The notes below the pieces were generated by a model. That model had not been told where the DNA came from, searched no databases, and saw only the letters and a list, made by a program, of their open reading frames with translations. DNA of 64,000 nucleotides from Bosea sp. 29B (GTDB lineage: Bacteria > Pseudomonadota > Alphaproteobacteria > Rhizobiales > Beijerinckiaceae), in the NCBI RefSeq assembly GCF_902506165.1, contig NZ_LR733817.1, positions 5,051,625 to 5,115,624 on the forward strand. Direction: 5' to 3'. Of this stretch, positions 17,479 to 26,195 are shown in pieces. Positions within the stretch are counted from its first letter, which is position 1. Each line of letters begins with the position of its first letter. Position numbers and translations under genes: made by a program.

Positions 17479-18954
17479 ATGCCGGATGTAGTCACGACTG
17501 TCGTGCCCACCTCTATCGGCATGGCAAAGCCGGGCCGGGTGCTCGGCGCCAATGTCACGCCAGCCGAGCGGCGGCGGCTTGTCGCCGCCGCTCTGATGGT
17601 CGGGGACCTCGTCACGCTGACCATCGTCGCCGGGTTGCTGCAGTTGGGCGCGGCTATCGCCGTGTCGGATACCGACACCAATATGGCGAGCCTGATGCTG
17701 GTCTGGGCCCTGGCGCTATGCGGTGCCTTGGGCGGCTTCGGGCTTTATGGTTCCGACCGGTCCGAACCGGTCGACCGCTTGCGCCGGCGCACGCTCGGCA
17801 ACGTCGTCGCCGCTGCCGTGGTGCTCGCCTGGCTCGCGCTGGATGATCCGGCCAGCCATCTCTGGGGCTTCGTGGTCGCCGGCGCGGGGTTGTCGGTGGT
17901 GCTCGGCTATTATGTCGAGGCGCTGGTTCGCGGCGCGTTGGTGCGGCGCGATCTCTGGTCCGCCCCGACCGTGCTCTACGGCACGATGCCGGCCTGCCTG
18001 GCCCTGGCGCGCGATCTGGCTTTGCACCCGGAGCTCGGCCTGAAGCCGGTCGCCATCCTCACCGACGAGGAGGCCGATGTGCTCACCGAGGCTTTGGAGA
18101 CTGCGGGCCTTCCGGTGATCACCCGCGGCCAGGCCAACATTATCTCGCCGGGGATCGAGGTCGCGCTCTGCGCCTCGGGGGATCTCCATGTCGAGAAGGC
18201 CGACTGGCTGGCCCGCCTGCCGCTTCGCCAGATCTTCGTGGTCCACGACGCCTCGATGCTGCAGGTCCTCAATCCCCAATTGCGGGCCATGGGCGGGCTG
18301 CTCGGCCTCGAATTGCGCAGTGCCATCCACATGCCGCGCAACCTGCGCCTGAAACGGGTGCTCGACCTCGTCGTCACGATCCCGCTCGCCCTTCTGGCTC
18401 TGCCCGTGATCGCAGTGATCGCATTGGCGGTGAAGGCGGTCGACAACGGGCCCGCCTTCTATGCCCAGCCGCGGATCGGCCGGAACGGCCACGTCTTCAA
18501 GGTCTACAAGCTGCGCAGCATGTATGCCGACGCCGAGGCGCGGCTCGCCGCGCATCTGGAGGCCGATAGCGCGGCGCGGCATGAATGGGAGCGCTTCTTC
18601 AAGCTGTCGAACGACCCCCGGATCCTGCCGCGGATCGGCCAGCTCATCCGCCGCACCAGCCTCGATGAATTGCCGCAGCTCTGGAACGTCCTGCGCGGCG
18701 AGATGAGCATCGTCGGGCCGAGGCCGTTCCCAGCCTATCACAACCAGTGCTTCGACACCGCATTCCAGGCGCTGCGCACCAGCGTGCCGCCCGGCCTGAC
18801 CGGCCTCTGGCAGGTCACGGACCGCAGCGACGGCGATCTCGTCGTCCAGAAGCGGCAGGACAGCTTCTACATCCACAACTGGTCGTTCTGGCTGGATTTC
18901 TACGTGCTGCTGCAGACGGTCCCGGCCGTTCTGCATGGGCGCGGCGCGAAATAG
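17479..18954 (+). CDS. Polyprenyl-phosphate sugar phosphotransferase (priming enzyme of exopolysaccharide)
   Basis: About 491 residues. Several hydrophobic segments fill the N-terminal half, then a central CoA-binding-like domain, then the C-terminal bacterial sugar transferase domain. That domain starts at RLKRVLDLVVTIPLALLALP and contains KVYKLRSMYADAE, RRTSLDELPQLWNVL and GEMSIVGPRP, all hallmark motifs. Such enzymes load glucose-1-P or galactose-1-P onto undecaprenyl phosphate to start each repeat unit at the inner membrane. I chose the ATG at 17479 because AGGAG precedes it; the ATG at 17419 falls within an intergenic repeat. The first sugar cannot be predicted with confidence. Confidence 0.9.
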   Translation: MPDVVTTVVPTSIGMAKPGRVLGANVTPAERRRLVAAALMVGDLVTLTIVAGLLQLGAAIAVSDTDTNMASLMLVWALALCGALGGFGLYGSDRSEPVDRLRRRTLGNVVAAAVVLAWLALDDPASHLWGFVVAGAGLSVVLGYYVEALVRGALVRRDLWSAPTVLYGTMPACLALARDLALHPELGLKPVAILTDEEADVLTEALETAGLPVITRGQANIISPGIEVALCASGDLHVEKADWLARLPLRQIFVVHDASMLQVLNPQLRAMGGLLGLELRSAIHMPRNLRLKRVLDLVVTIPLALLALPVIAVIALAVKAVDNGPAFYAQPRIGRNGHVFKVYKLRSMYADAEARLAAHLEADSAARHEWERFFKLSNDPRILPRIGQLIRRTSLDELPQLWNVLRGEMSIVGPRPFPAYHNQCFDTAFQALRTSVPPGLTGLWQVTDRSDGDLVVQKRQDSFYIHNWSFWLDFYVLLQTVPAVLHGRGAK

Positions 18955-19049
18955 CGCGCAAGGCGATCTGAGCCGGAGCCGGTCGCTCGCGAGGCGCCGG
19001 CCGGTTCGGTCGGTATCCCCGGGTGAAACCGCAGGCGAGGCACGAGGCC

Positions 19050-21218
19050 ATGGATCTATTCAGCGACATGCGAGGCCCCCGTCAGCCTGTGACGCTCGCC
19101 AGGCACTATGATGTGGTGACCTTCGACTTTCTCTCCATGCTTTGGCGCCGCAGATTGCTGATCGCCGCAGTCACCTGCGGGGTCATGCTGATGGCGGCCC
19201 TCTATCTGATGGTGACGCCGCAGCGCTACACCGCCGACCTGGTGCTGCAATTCGACTTCACGCGCGAAGACAGCGGCGGGGGCGGCAAGGCGAGCAGCGT
19301 CGCGCTCGATGCCTCGACGCTGGTCGAAAGCGAGGCGCGGATCATCCGCTCGCTCGCGACGGCGCGCGCCGTCGCGGCGCGCCTGGGTCTCGACCAGGAG
19401 ACAAGGACGCAGTCCTCCGGCCTTCTCGGAGGGGCGGCCGAACTGATCTTTCCGTCGGCTGTGCGCAGGACGTTGCGCGACCTCACCGGTTTTGGCGATG
19501 CCGCCGAGCCGACCCAGCGCGACATCGCCGCCCAGCGGCTGCTCGCGTCGCTCGGCGTCAGCAACGATACCAAGGCCTATCTGGTCACGCTGACCTATCG
19601 CGACACCGATCCCGACCGTGCGGCGCTGATCGTCAACACCTTCGGGAACGAGTATCTGCGTCGAAAGATGGAGGCTACGGCGAACGCCTCGCAGCGCTCC
19701 AGCCAGTGGTATGGCGCGCAGGCCCAGGAGGCCCGCGCCAATCTGGGACGGATCGAGAAGGAGATCGAAACCTTCCGAGTACGGACCGGCTTCGTCGAGC
19801 TCGGACAGGACGGTGCCGACATCCAGCAGCAGCAGCTTCGCGACATGCTGACCCAGCTCAACACGGTTTCCGCCGCGCGGCTCGCCGAGGAGACCCGCCT
19901 GCAGCGCGCGCGGGTCTCGCTTGCGGCCGGCAACGTCCCGCAGACCAGCGATCTCGGCAGCTCGCCGGTGGTCCAGCAGCTCCTCGACGAAGAGGGCAAG
20001 GCCCGCCGGGCGCTCGACGAGATGGTCGCAGTGTCGGGCGAGCGTCATCCGGCGGTGCAGCGGCTGCGGCTGTCGCTGACGGCGGTACAGGAGCGGCTGC
20101 AGAAGCAGCTGGCGCAATCCGTCGCCAATATCGAGACCGACGTCCAGGCCGCCCGCGCCGCCGAGGCTGCGCTGCGCGAACGCGTCGCGGCGCTGCAGAC
20201 CAAGTCGATCGAGGCGAGGGGGCTGGAAGGACAGCTGCGCACCCTGCAGGCCGAAGCGACGGCGGCGCGCGACCGCCTGAAGCAGCTTTCGGATGCCCAT
20301 CAGCAGGCCAGCGCCGTGAGCGAATTGCGGCCGATCATCGCCCAGATCGTCGCGCCGGCCGACATTCCCTCGCTGCCGAGCTCGATCAAGCCGTCGCTGG
20401 TGCTGGGGCTGGCCATGGCGGGTGGGCTGATGGCCGGGGCAGGGCTCTCCTATCTGCTGGAGAAGCGCGATCGCGGCTTCCGCAGCGAGAACGAGTTCGC
20501 CACCGAGACGAGAACCAACTGCGTCGGCCTTCTGCCGAATCTCGAGCATTATCCGGGCGGGCTGGAGAGCCTGGTCTTCGCCGAGGCGGTGCGCTCGATG
20601 GTGGCCGAGCTGTTTCCGGCCAGCAATCCGCCCAAATTCGTGCTGATCACCTCGTCGGCGCCGGGGGAGGGCAAGTCCTTCGTCGCCTCCGCCATGGCGC
20701 GCGTGCTGGCGATGATGGGCCAGCGGGTCCTGGTCGTGGATGGCTCGCCGCGGCGTCTTCTCCTCGGCCAGAACTTCCCGCACGAGGCGCTGCTCGACCA
20801 GTGCCTGCCGCAGGTCGGCGACGCCGGCGGTCCGGGAACGAGCCCGGTCGCCACGGTCCGGCGCGCGTCCGGCCTGCGCGACAGCCAGAACGTTTATTCG
20901 AATCCGGCTTTCGAGGCGATGTTGCGCGAGGCGCGGGCGCGCTACGACGTCATCCTGTTCGAGGTGGCGCCAGTGCTGCTCTCCGCCGACAGCGCCTTGC
21001 TGCGCGAGCACGCCGATACCGTGCTGCATGTGGTCAGATGGAACGACACGCTGAAGAGCACCGTTTCCGCGACGCTCGACCATCTCGGCAAGCTCGGTCT
21101 GGATGTCGCAGGCGTCGTGCTCAACGGCGTCGATCTCGAGGAGCAGGGCCGGTACGACGTGTCTGACCGCGGCCGGGTCTATCGCAACTACAAGTCCTTC
21201 TATCAGGCTTCGGCATGA
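19050..21218 (+). CDS. Wzc/ExoP-like polysaccharide co-polymerase with altered tyrosine-kinase domain
   Basis: About 722 residues. A Wzz domain begins near the N-terminus with a membrane segment (about 36-55), followed by a long coiled coil and a second membrane segment (about 440-465, AMAGGLMAGAGLSYLL). The cytoplasmic domain has a good Walker A (SAPGEGKS, about 535-542). Walker A' reads VLVVDGSPRR, not VDxDxR, and Walker B reads VILFEVAP, where kinases usually have an Asp followed by xPP. A Tyr cluster (four Tyr in the last 20 residues) is present. It should control chain length and export of the polysaccharide; kinase activity is doubtful. Start uncertain: GTG at 19023 and ATGs at 19050 and 19068 are possible. 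Confidence 0.88.
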   Translation: MDLFSDMRGPRQPVTLARHYDVVTFDFLSMLWRRRLLIAAVTCGVMLMAALYLMVTPQRYTADLVLQFDFTREDSGGGGKASSVALDASTLVESEARIIRSLATARAVAARLGLDQETRTQSSGLLGGAAELIFPSAVRRTLRDLTGFGDAAEPTQRDIAAQRLLASLGVSNDTKAYLVTLTYRDTDPDRAALIVNTFGNEYLRRKMEATANASQRSSQWYGAQAQEARANLGRIEKEIETFRVRTGFVELGQDGADIQQQQLRDMLTQLNTVSAARLAEETRLQRARVSLAAGNVPQTSDLGSSPVVQQLLDEEGKARRALDEMVAVSGERHPAVQRLRLSLTAVQERLQKQLAQSVANIETDVQAARAAEAALRERVAALQTKSIEARGLEGQLRTLQAEATAARDRLKQLSDAHQQASAVSELRPIIAQIVAPADIPSLPSSIKPSLVLGLAMAGGLMAGAGLSYLLEKRDRGFRSENEFATETRTNCVGLLPNLEHYPGGLESLVFAEAVRSMVAELFPASNPPKFVLITSSAPGEGKSFVASAMARVLAMMGQRVLVVDGSPRRLLLGQNFPHEALLDQCLPQVGDAGGPGTSPVATVRRASGLRDSQNVYSNPAFEAMLREARARYDVILFEVAPVLLSADSALLREHADTVLHVVRWNDTLKSTVSATLDHLGKLGLDVAGVVLNGVDLEEQGRYDVSDRGRVYRNYKSFYQASA

Positions 21219-21517
21219 GCCGGCTCTTGCATCGTTATGCAGCGCTGCTTGCGCCCCCGGACATTGGCGCGCCTGCGCCATCGACGGGGGGCGGGTTCAG
21301 CTGCAAGGAATGCGGGTCGCCCGCGGTCCATCTGCCGAGCGACCTGTCACCCGAGGCGCTGGTCATCTGCGATGGCTGCCAGCGCCCCGTCGGAACGCTG
21401 GCGGCTTTCCGCGCCTATGTCGATCGCCTGGCTGCGAGTGCCCGGTTCTGCGACCATCATTTGACGGTCTGCCATTCGGACGGTGGAACCGGGGCGGACC
21501 CGACCGCGTTGACATAA
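21215..21517 (+). CDS. Small zinc-ribbon protein coupled to the co-polymerase
   Basis: 100 residues, starting at an ATGA overlap with the preceding gene, which is strong evidence that it is translated. The centre holds CKECG and, about 27 residues on, CDGCQ, a paired CxxC zinc-ribbon layout, followed by a short amphipathic helix. The Cys/His-containing tail (FCDHHLTVCH) may add ligands. I recognise no named family. The position suggests a partner of the polysaccharide co-polymerase or a locus-specific regulator; neither is proven. Confidence 0.6.
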   Translation: MSRLLHRYAALLAPPDIGAPAPSTGGGFSCKECGSPAVHLPSDLSPEALVICDGCQRPVGTLAAFRAYVDRLAASARFCDHHLTVCHSDGGTGADPTALT

Positions 21518-21673
21518 GCGGTGATTTCGCCTTCTGGTTTCGAGAATAAGGCCATTTGAGGGCCCGATCTGTGAGGCAAACCGCTGCCTCGGAGCGTATG
21601 AGGCCAATCCATCAACAGGATGAGGCTGGCGACGCCAAGAATTAATCCATTGATATATTGTGCCAAAACAAGA

Positions 21674-21697
21674 GGATTAGTTCGTTTGGACTAATCC
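21674..21697. promoter_or_regulatory. Perfect inverted repeat upstream of the secreted beta-helix gene
   Basis: Arms GGATTAGT (21674-21681) and ACTAATCC (21690-21697) are separated by 8 bases. The repeat lies about 100 bases before the beta-helix ATG, in a 282-base intergenic stretch that is AT-richer than its surroundings. The size and dyad fit a regulator operator; there is no T-run for a terminator. Confidence 0.4.
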
Positions 21698-21799
21698 CTC
21701 GGAGTAAGCGTTCGTCGGTTTAGGTGGCGCCGAATCAGGTCTCAAGGGTATCTAGGCAGCGATCACTTAATGTGTTCCCGCCAAAAAAGGAGCCCCTTT

Positions 21800-24196
21800 A
21801 TGGCCACAATTTATGTCTCGACCACCGGAAACGATAACAATACAGGATCGGATGCAAATTCAGCTTTCCAGACTTTGGAGCGGGCGGTGGAAGCCATGCA
21901 CCAGAGCAATGGTGCAGACACGATCTACATTGCCGGTGGCACCTATTATGTGGACGACGCACTCCAGCTGACCTCCGCCGATTCCGGTTCGTCCTTCGTA
22001 GCGATGTCCGGACAGAACGTCGTCATCAGCGGCGGCACGCAAGTGACCGGCTGGACTGAAGGTGCAAACGGCATCTGGACGGCGCATGTCGATGCCGAGG
22101 ACGTCCAGCAGTTCACCGTCAACGGCGAGAAGCAGACCGAGAGCCGCTACCCCGACGTCGATCCGAACGATCCGGTTCATGGCGGCTGGCTCTGGGGGCA
22201 GGATCTCCCGGCAGGATACGACGCCCAGAAGTCGATGGCGTACAACCCGTCGGATTACCCGGCCGGCGAGGAGCCGAAAGCCGGCGACACGGTCACGGTC
22301 TTCACCGAGAACGGCTATTCCAGCGAGGTGCTGACCGTCGCCTCGGTCCAGGGCAATGTGATGACCTTCACCACGGAGGCCAATTACGATCTTGGCGCCG
22401 CGAGCCGCTACTATGTTTCGCAGGACACGCCGGACAATGTTGGCGAGTGGTCCTACGACGCCGAGACGCAGACCATTTCGTACAAGGCTCCGGACGGCTT
22501 CACCGGCCAGGGCGGCGTCGTCTCCGGCGATCACAGCATCTTCGTCGTCGACGGCGCCGACAACGTCTCCTTTAAGGGCATGACCTTCACCGACACCGCT
22601 TCGAAGTCGGGCGACCCCGAGACCGCTGCGATCGAGGCGCATGACGCAACCGGACTGGTCGTCGAGGGCAACCACTTCACCAATGTCGGCGTCGGCGTCG
22701 CCCTGCATGGCGACAGCAGCGGGAATACCGTCTCGGGCAACAGCTTCGAGCATACCTGGTCGAGCGCCGTCGCGATGACGGCAGGAACGAGCGACAACCG
22801 CGTCACGAACAATACCGTCGACCATTCGAACGAGGTGTTCGTCCAGTACGGCTCGATCGACATGACGGAGTCGGCGGGCAACCAGATCGATCACAACACG
22901 ATCACGAACGTGCCGCGCTTCGGCATCTCCGAGGTCAACTACGATCCCGACATCCAGTCCGGCGGAAACACCATCGAATACAACGACATCCGCCATTCCG
23001 GGCAGCAGACGCCCGATACCGGCGCCATCTACCTGTTCTCGGCCGACGATTCCGGCGCGGACGGCAGCGTCATCCGCTACAACACCATCGTCGACACCGG
23101 TGGAACGAACACCAAGGATGGCGGCTTCGCGGAAGACTGGAGCTCCGGCATCTATCTCGACAACATGGCGAGCAATGCCCAGATCTACGGCAATTTCGTT
23201 CAGGGGACGACGTTCAGCGGCATCCTCGTCCATGGCGGATCGAACAACGAGATCCACGACAACACGCTGCTCGACAACGGCAAGTACGGGATCTCGACGA
23301 TCACGGCCGACGACCACGCGATCAATGGCAACGAGACCTACAACAACTTCATCCAGGTCTCCGGAGACGGCAGCAACACGATCGATACCGACCAGACCGA
23401 TCCGAGCCTGATCCACGATAACGTCTACTACAACCCGGATGGTGGCGAGCTGACCATCGCCGACGTCTCGCTGGCGAGCTTCCAGCGCCAGGGCGGCGAT
23501 ATCGGCAGTGCCGAGACGAGCCAAGCGGGCTTCGTCGATGCGGCGAACGGCAATTATGGCTTCGTCTCAGGGTCGATGGCGCAGGCGCATGGCATCGACT
23601 CCGTGCCGTTCGACTCGGTCGGTTCGGCGCTGACCGGGACCTCGCCCGAGGTCGAGACACCATCCAGCGGGAACGGGAGCGGCACGCCGCCGACGACCTC
23701 CGAGCCGGTTACGGAGACGCCTCCGGTGACCGCCGAGCCGTCGACGCCGAGCGAGGAGACGCCGACGACGCCTGCGACCGGGGAGGGCACGACGCCCGGC
23801 ACCTCCGAGCCTGGCAGCGAGACCCCGCCGGTCACCGCCGAGCCCGAAACGCCGCAATCGGAAACGCCGGTCTCCAATCCGTCCGAGAACCCGGACGTGA
23901 TCACCATTCCCGAGGTCGACGCCGGTACGGGTGGTACGGACGCGGAAACTCCGTCGAATTCCGGACATGGTGGCTGGAGCGGCCATGGTGGCTGGGGCGG
24001 CCTCAGTGGCGGCCGCTGGTCCTGGGATGGCGGCTCATCGCGCGGCGACGACCATAGCGGCGGCCGCAACTGGTCGCGGGACAGTCAGGTGGCCAGCGAT
24101 GACACCAGCCGTAATGACTGGCGAGGCAGCCAGTCGCGCCATGACGACGACAACGACCACCACAGCCACAGCCAGCTCTCGCACTGGCACTGGTAG
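21800..24196 (+). CDS. Secreted right-handed parallel beta-helix protein, probable type I secretion substrate
   Basis: 798 residues with no Sec signal. The N-terminus (ATIYVSTTGNDNNTG) opens a right-handed beta-helix domain running to about residue 600, with many G-N-x-I/V rungs (GNTVSGNSF, NNEIHDNTLL, GNQIDHNTI), as in polysaccharide lyases, C5-epimerases and NosD-like proteins. Then comes a Pro/Thr/Glu linker of about 110 residues, and a Gly/Trp/Ser/His/Asp-rich tail with GHGGW repeats ending SHWHW. No RTX nonapeptides are present. The next two genes encode a PrtD-type ABC exporter and an HlyD-type adaptor, so the tail probably carries the export signal. It likely binds or modifies the locus's own polysaccharide. 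AAGGAG sits 7 bases before the ATG; the ATG at 21770 has no such site. Confidence 0.83.
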   Translation: MATIYVSTTGNDNNTGSDANSAFQTLERAVEAMHQSNGADTIYIAGGTYYVDDALQLTSADSGSSFVAMSGQNVVISGGTQVTGWTEGANGIWTAHVDAEDVQQFTVNGEKQTESRYPDVDPNDPVHGGWLWGQDLPAGYDAQKSMAYNPSDYPAGEEPKAGDTVTVFTENGYSSEVLTVASVQGNVMTFTTEANYDLGAASRYYVSQDTPDNVGEWSYDAETQTISYKAPDGFTGQGGVVSGDHSIFVVDGADNVSFKGMTFTDTASKSGDPETAAIEAHDATGLVVEGNHFTNVGVGVALHGDSSGNTVSGNSFEHTWSSAVAMTAGTSDNRVTNNTVDHSNEVFVQYGSIDMTESAGNQIDHNTITNVPRFGISEVNYDPDIQSGGNTIEYNDIRHSGQQTPDTGAIYLFSADDSGADGSVIRYNTIVDTGGTNTKDGGFAEDWSSGIYLDNMASNAQIYGNFVQGTTFSGILVHGGSNNEIHDNTLLDNGKYGISTITADDHAINGNETYNNFIQVSGDGSNTIDTDQTDPSLIHDNVYYNPDGGELTIADVSLASFQRQGGDIGSAETSQAGFVDAANGNYGFVSGSMAQAHGIDSVPFDSVGSALTGTSPEVETPSSGNGSGTPPTTSEPVTETPPVTAEPSTPSEETPTTPATGEGTTPGTSEPGSETPPVTAEPETPQSETPVSNPSENPDVITIPEVDAGTGGTDAETPSNSGHGGWSGHGGWGGLSGGRWSWDGGSSRGDDHSGGRNWSRDSQVASDDTSRNDWRGSQSRHDDDNDHHSHSQLSHWHW

Positions 24197-24204
24197 CGCC
24201 TGAA

Positions 24205-24305
24205 GCATCGGACCGAAAAGTGGAGTCCACTTTTCGGGAAATCCGATGCTGAAACAAAGAGCTAGATCGCCATTTCGCGTCCGTTAGAACGCACGGCGAT
24301 CTAGC
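24205..24305. repeat. Composite palindromic repeat element (two hairpins)
   Basis: First hairpin: GCATCGGA (24205-24212) pairs with TCCGATGC (24242-24249), enclosing CCGAAAAGTGGA / TCCACTTTTCGG (24213-24224 / 24226-24237, loop 1). The tail AAACAAAGAG follows, then a second hairpin GCTAGATCGCC (24261-24271) / GGCGATCTAGC (24295-24305). It lies 8 bases after a stop codon and may also act as a terminator. The shared tail with the 17354 element marks them as one repeat family. Confidence 0.75.
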
Positions 24306-24455
24306 CGCTGCCTCGAGGCGACCCGGCCGTGATGGCCGGGTCGCCAATCTCCGCGACGAGCTTCGCGGGGGCCATGCCTTCCTCTCCCAATGATTGCCGC
24401 CCGCCCGGATACGCCGGCGTCGACGGCTGCAATCGCGCCAAGGAAACCGACGGAC

Positions 24456-26195
24456 ATGCTCTCGCAAACGGTTCGCAAGCTGACGCCCGCATTCGCATCG
24501 CTGTTCGGGCTTTCCTTCGTGCTGAACCTGTTCGTCTTCGTCTCCCCGCTCTACACGATGCAAATCTATGACAGGGTGCTGACCAGCCGGAACGGCACCA
24601 CGCTGGTCATGCTGTCACTGATCGTGCTCGCCCTGTTCGCGGCCTATGCCGCACTCGAGCATTTCCGCAGCCGGGCGCTGGTCCAGCTCGGCCTGTGCGT
24701 CGACAAGGCGCTGTCCGAGCCTGCCTTCGAAGCGGCCTTCAACGGCGCGCTCGACGCGAAGGGCTCGCCGACCCTGCCCATTCGCGATGTCGAGACATTG
24801 CGGGCGACTCTCTCCGGCAGCCTGGTGCCGTCGCTGATGGATGCGCCCTGGATTCCGATCTATCTCGCCCTCTGCTTCATCCTGCATCCGGCGATCGGCG
24901 CCGTCGCCACGCTAGGCGCCATCGCGATCCTGGGTGTCGCCCTACTGAACGAGCGCATCACCAAGGGATCGCTGATCCGCGCTTCCGAGCTCGGCCACGG
25001 CGCGAACGAGCGGCTGACGGCCTCGCTGCGCAACGCCGAGATCATCAAGGCGCTCGGCATGGGCCAGCCGATCCGCGAGCAATGGCAGCGCCAGCGTGGC
25101 CAGGCGCTGGCGTACCACACGGCCGCGGCCGATTGGGGCGGGACGCTGCTGGCGGCGACGAAGCTGTTGCGGCTGACGCTGCAATGCGCGGTGCTCGGCG
25201 TCGGCGCCTATCTCGCGATCAACCAGAACCTCGCGGCCGGCGCGATGTTCGCGGCATCGCTGATCATGGGCCGCGCGCTCGCGCCCATCGAGGGCGCCGT
25301 CGGCCAATGGAAGAGCTTCGTCTCCGCCCGCAGCGCCTTGCAGCGCCTGAACCGGACCCTGAAGGCGCCGTCGGATGATATGACGCCGATGACCTTGCCG
25401 AACCCGGCCGGCTCGCTGCGGGTCGAGGGCCTGAGCGTGCGCAGCCCGAACGGGAAGACCTTGCTGCTGCACAACGTCTCGTTCGAGGTCGAGCCCGGCG
25501 AGATCGCTGCCGTGGTCGGGCTGACCGGCTCCGGCAAGTCGTCGCTGGCCCGGGCGCTGGTCGGCGTCTGGTCCCCGGCCCATGGCGTGGTGCGGCTCGA
25601 CGGCAACGACATCAGGCATTTCCCCGACGAGCAGCGCGGCCGCATCCTCGGCTATCTGCCGCAGGATGTGGAACTGTTCGCCGGCAGCGTGCGCGACAAC
25701 GTCACCCGCTTCGACCCCGACGCGACCGACGAGGCCGCCGTCGCTGCCGCCTCGGCCGCCTCGGCGCATGAGCTGATCCAGGGCTTCCCGGACGGCTATG
25801 CCACGCAGATCGGCGAGGGCGGAGCGATCCTCTCCGGCGGGCAGCGCCAGCGCATCGGGCTGGCACGCGCGCTTTACGGGCAGCCAGCGCTGGTCGTGCT
25901 CGACGAGCCGAACGCCAATCTCGACATGGATGGCGATGCCGCGCTGGCGCGCTCCTTGGCCGGCCTGCGCGATGCCGGCGCGATCGTCGTCGTGATCACC
26001 CATCGCCCGCAACTGCTCTCGCAGGTCGACAAGATCATCCTGATGCAGAAGGGCCAGGCCGTCAGGGTCGGCGGGCGCGACGAAATCCTGCCGGTGCTGC
26101 TGCAGCCGGGCAATGGCGCACGCATCCAGCCGCCACAGCGCGGCCAGACGGGACAGGTCGAGCCGCTCTCGGCAGCAAGGTGGGCACGTCGATGA
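24456..26195 (+). CDS. Type I secretion ABC transporter (PrtD-like permease-ATPase)
   Basis: 579 residues. An N-terminal exporter membrane domain (about 20-310; starting SPLYTMQIYDRVLTSRN, a hallmark of the PrtD/HasD group) is followed by an ATPase. The ATPase has Walker A GLTGSGKSS, signature LSGGQRQR and Walker B LVVLDEPNANLD. There is no N-terminal C39 peptidase, so substrates carry an uncleaved C-terminal signal. It should energise export of the neighbouring beta-helix protein, together with the HlyD-type adaptor at 26192, whose start overlaps this gene's stop (ATGA). The outer-membrane TolC partner is not in the window. I chose the ATG at 24456, preceded by AAGGAA; one at 24390 is in frame but lacks a ribosome site. 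Confidence 0.92.
   Translation: MLSQTVRKLTPAFASLFGLSFVLNLFVFVSPLYTMQIYDRVLTSRNGTTLVMLSLIVLALFAAYAALEHFRSRALVQLGLCVDKALSEPAFEAAFNGALDAKGSPTLPIRDVETLRATLSGSLVPSLMDAPWIPIYLALCFILHPAIGAVATLGAIAILGVALLNERITKGSLIRASELGHGANERLTASLRNAEIIKALGMGQPIREQWQRQRGQALAYHTAAADWGGTLLAATKLLRLTLQCAVLGVGAYLAINQNLAAGAMFAASLIMGRALAPIEGAVGQWKSFVSARSALQRLNRTLKAPSDDMTPMTLPNPAGSLRVEGLSVRSPNGKTLLLHNVSFEVEPGEIAAVVGLTGSGKSSLARALVGVWSPAHGVVRLDGNDIRHFPDEQRGRILGYLPQDVELFAGSVRDNVTRFDPDATDEAAVAAASAASAHELIQGFPDGYATQIGEGGAILSGGQRQRIGLARALYGQPALVVLDEPNANLDMDGDAALARSLAGLRDAGAIVVVITHRPQLLSQVDKIILMQKGQAVRVGGRDEILPVLLQPGNGARIQPPQRGQTGQVEPLSAARWARR

Noticed and set aside
19056..21281. Long minus-strand frame opposite the Wzc-like gene
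   Set aside because: Shadow frame with no recognisable motif; the plus strand has Walker and Wzz features.
21800..24196. RTX adhesin or calcium-binding toxin
   Set aside because: No GGxGxDxxx repeats; the acidic His-rich tail is different in pattern.
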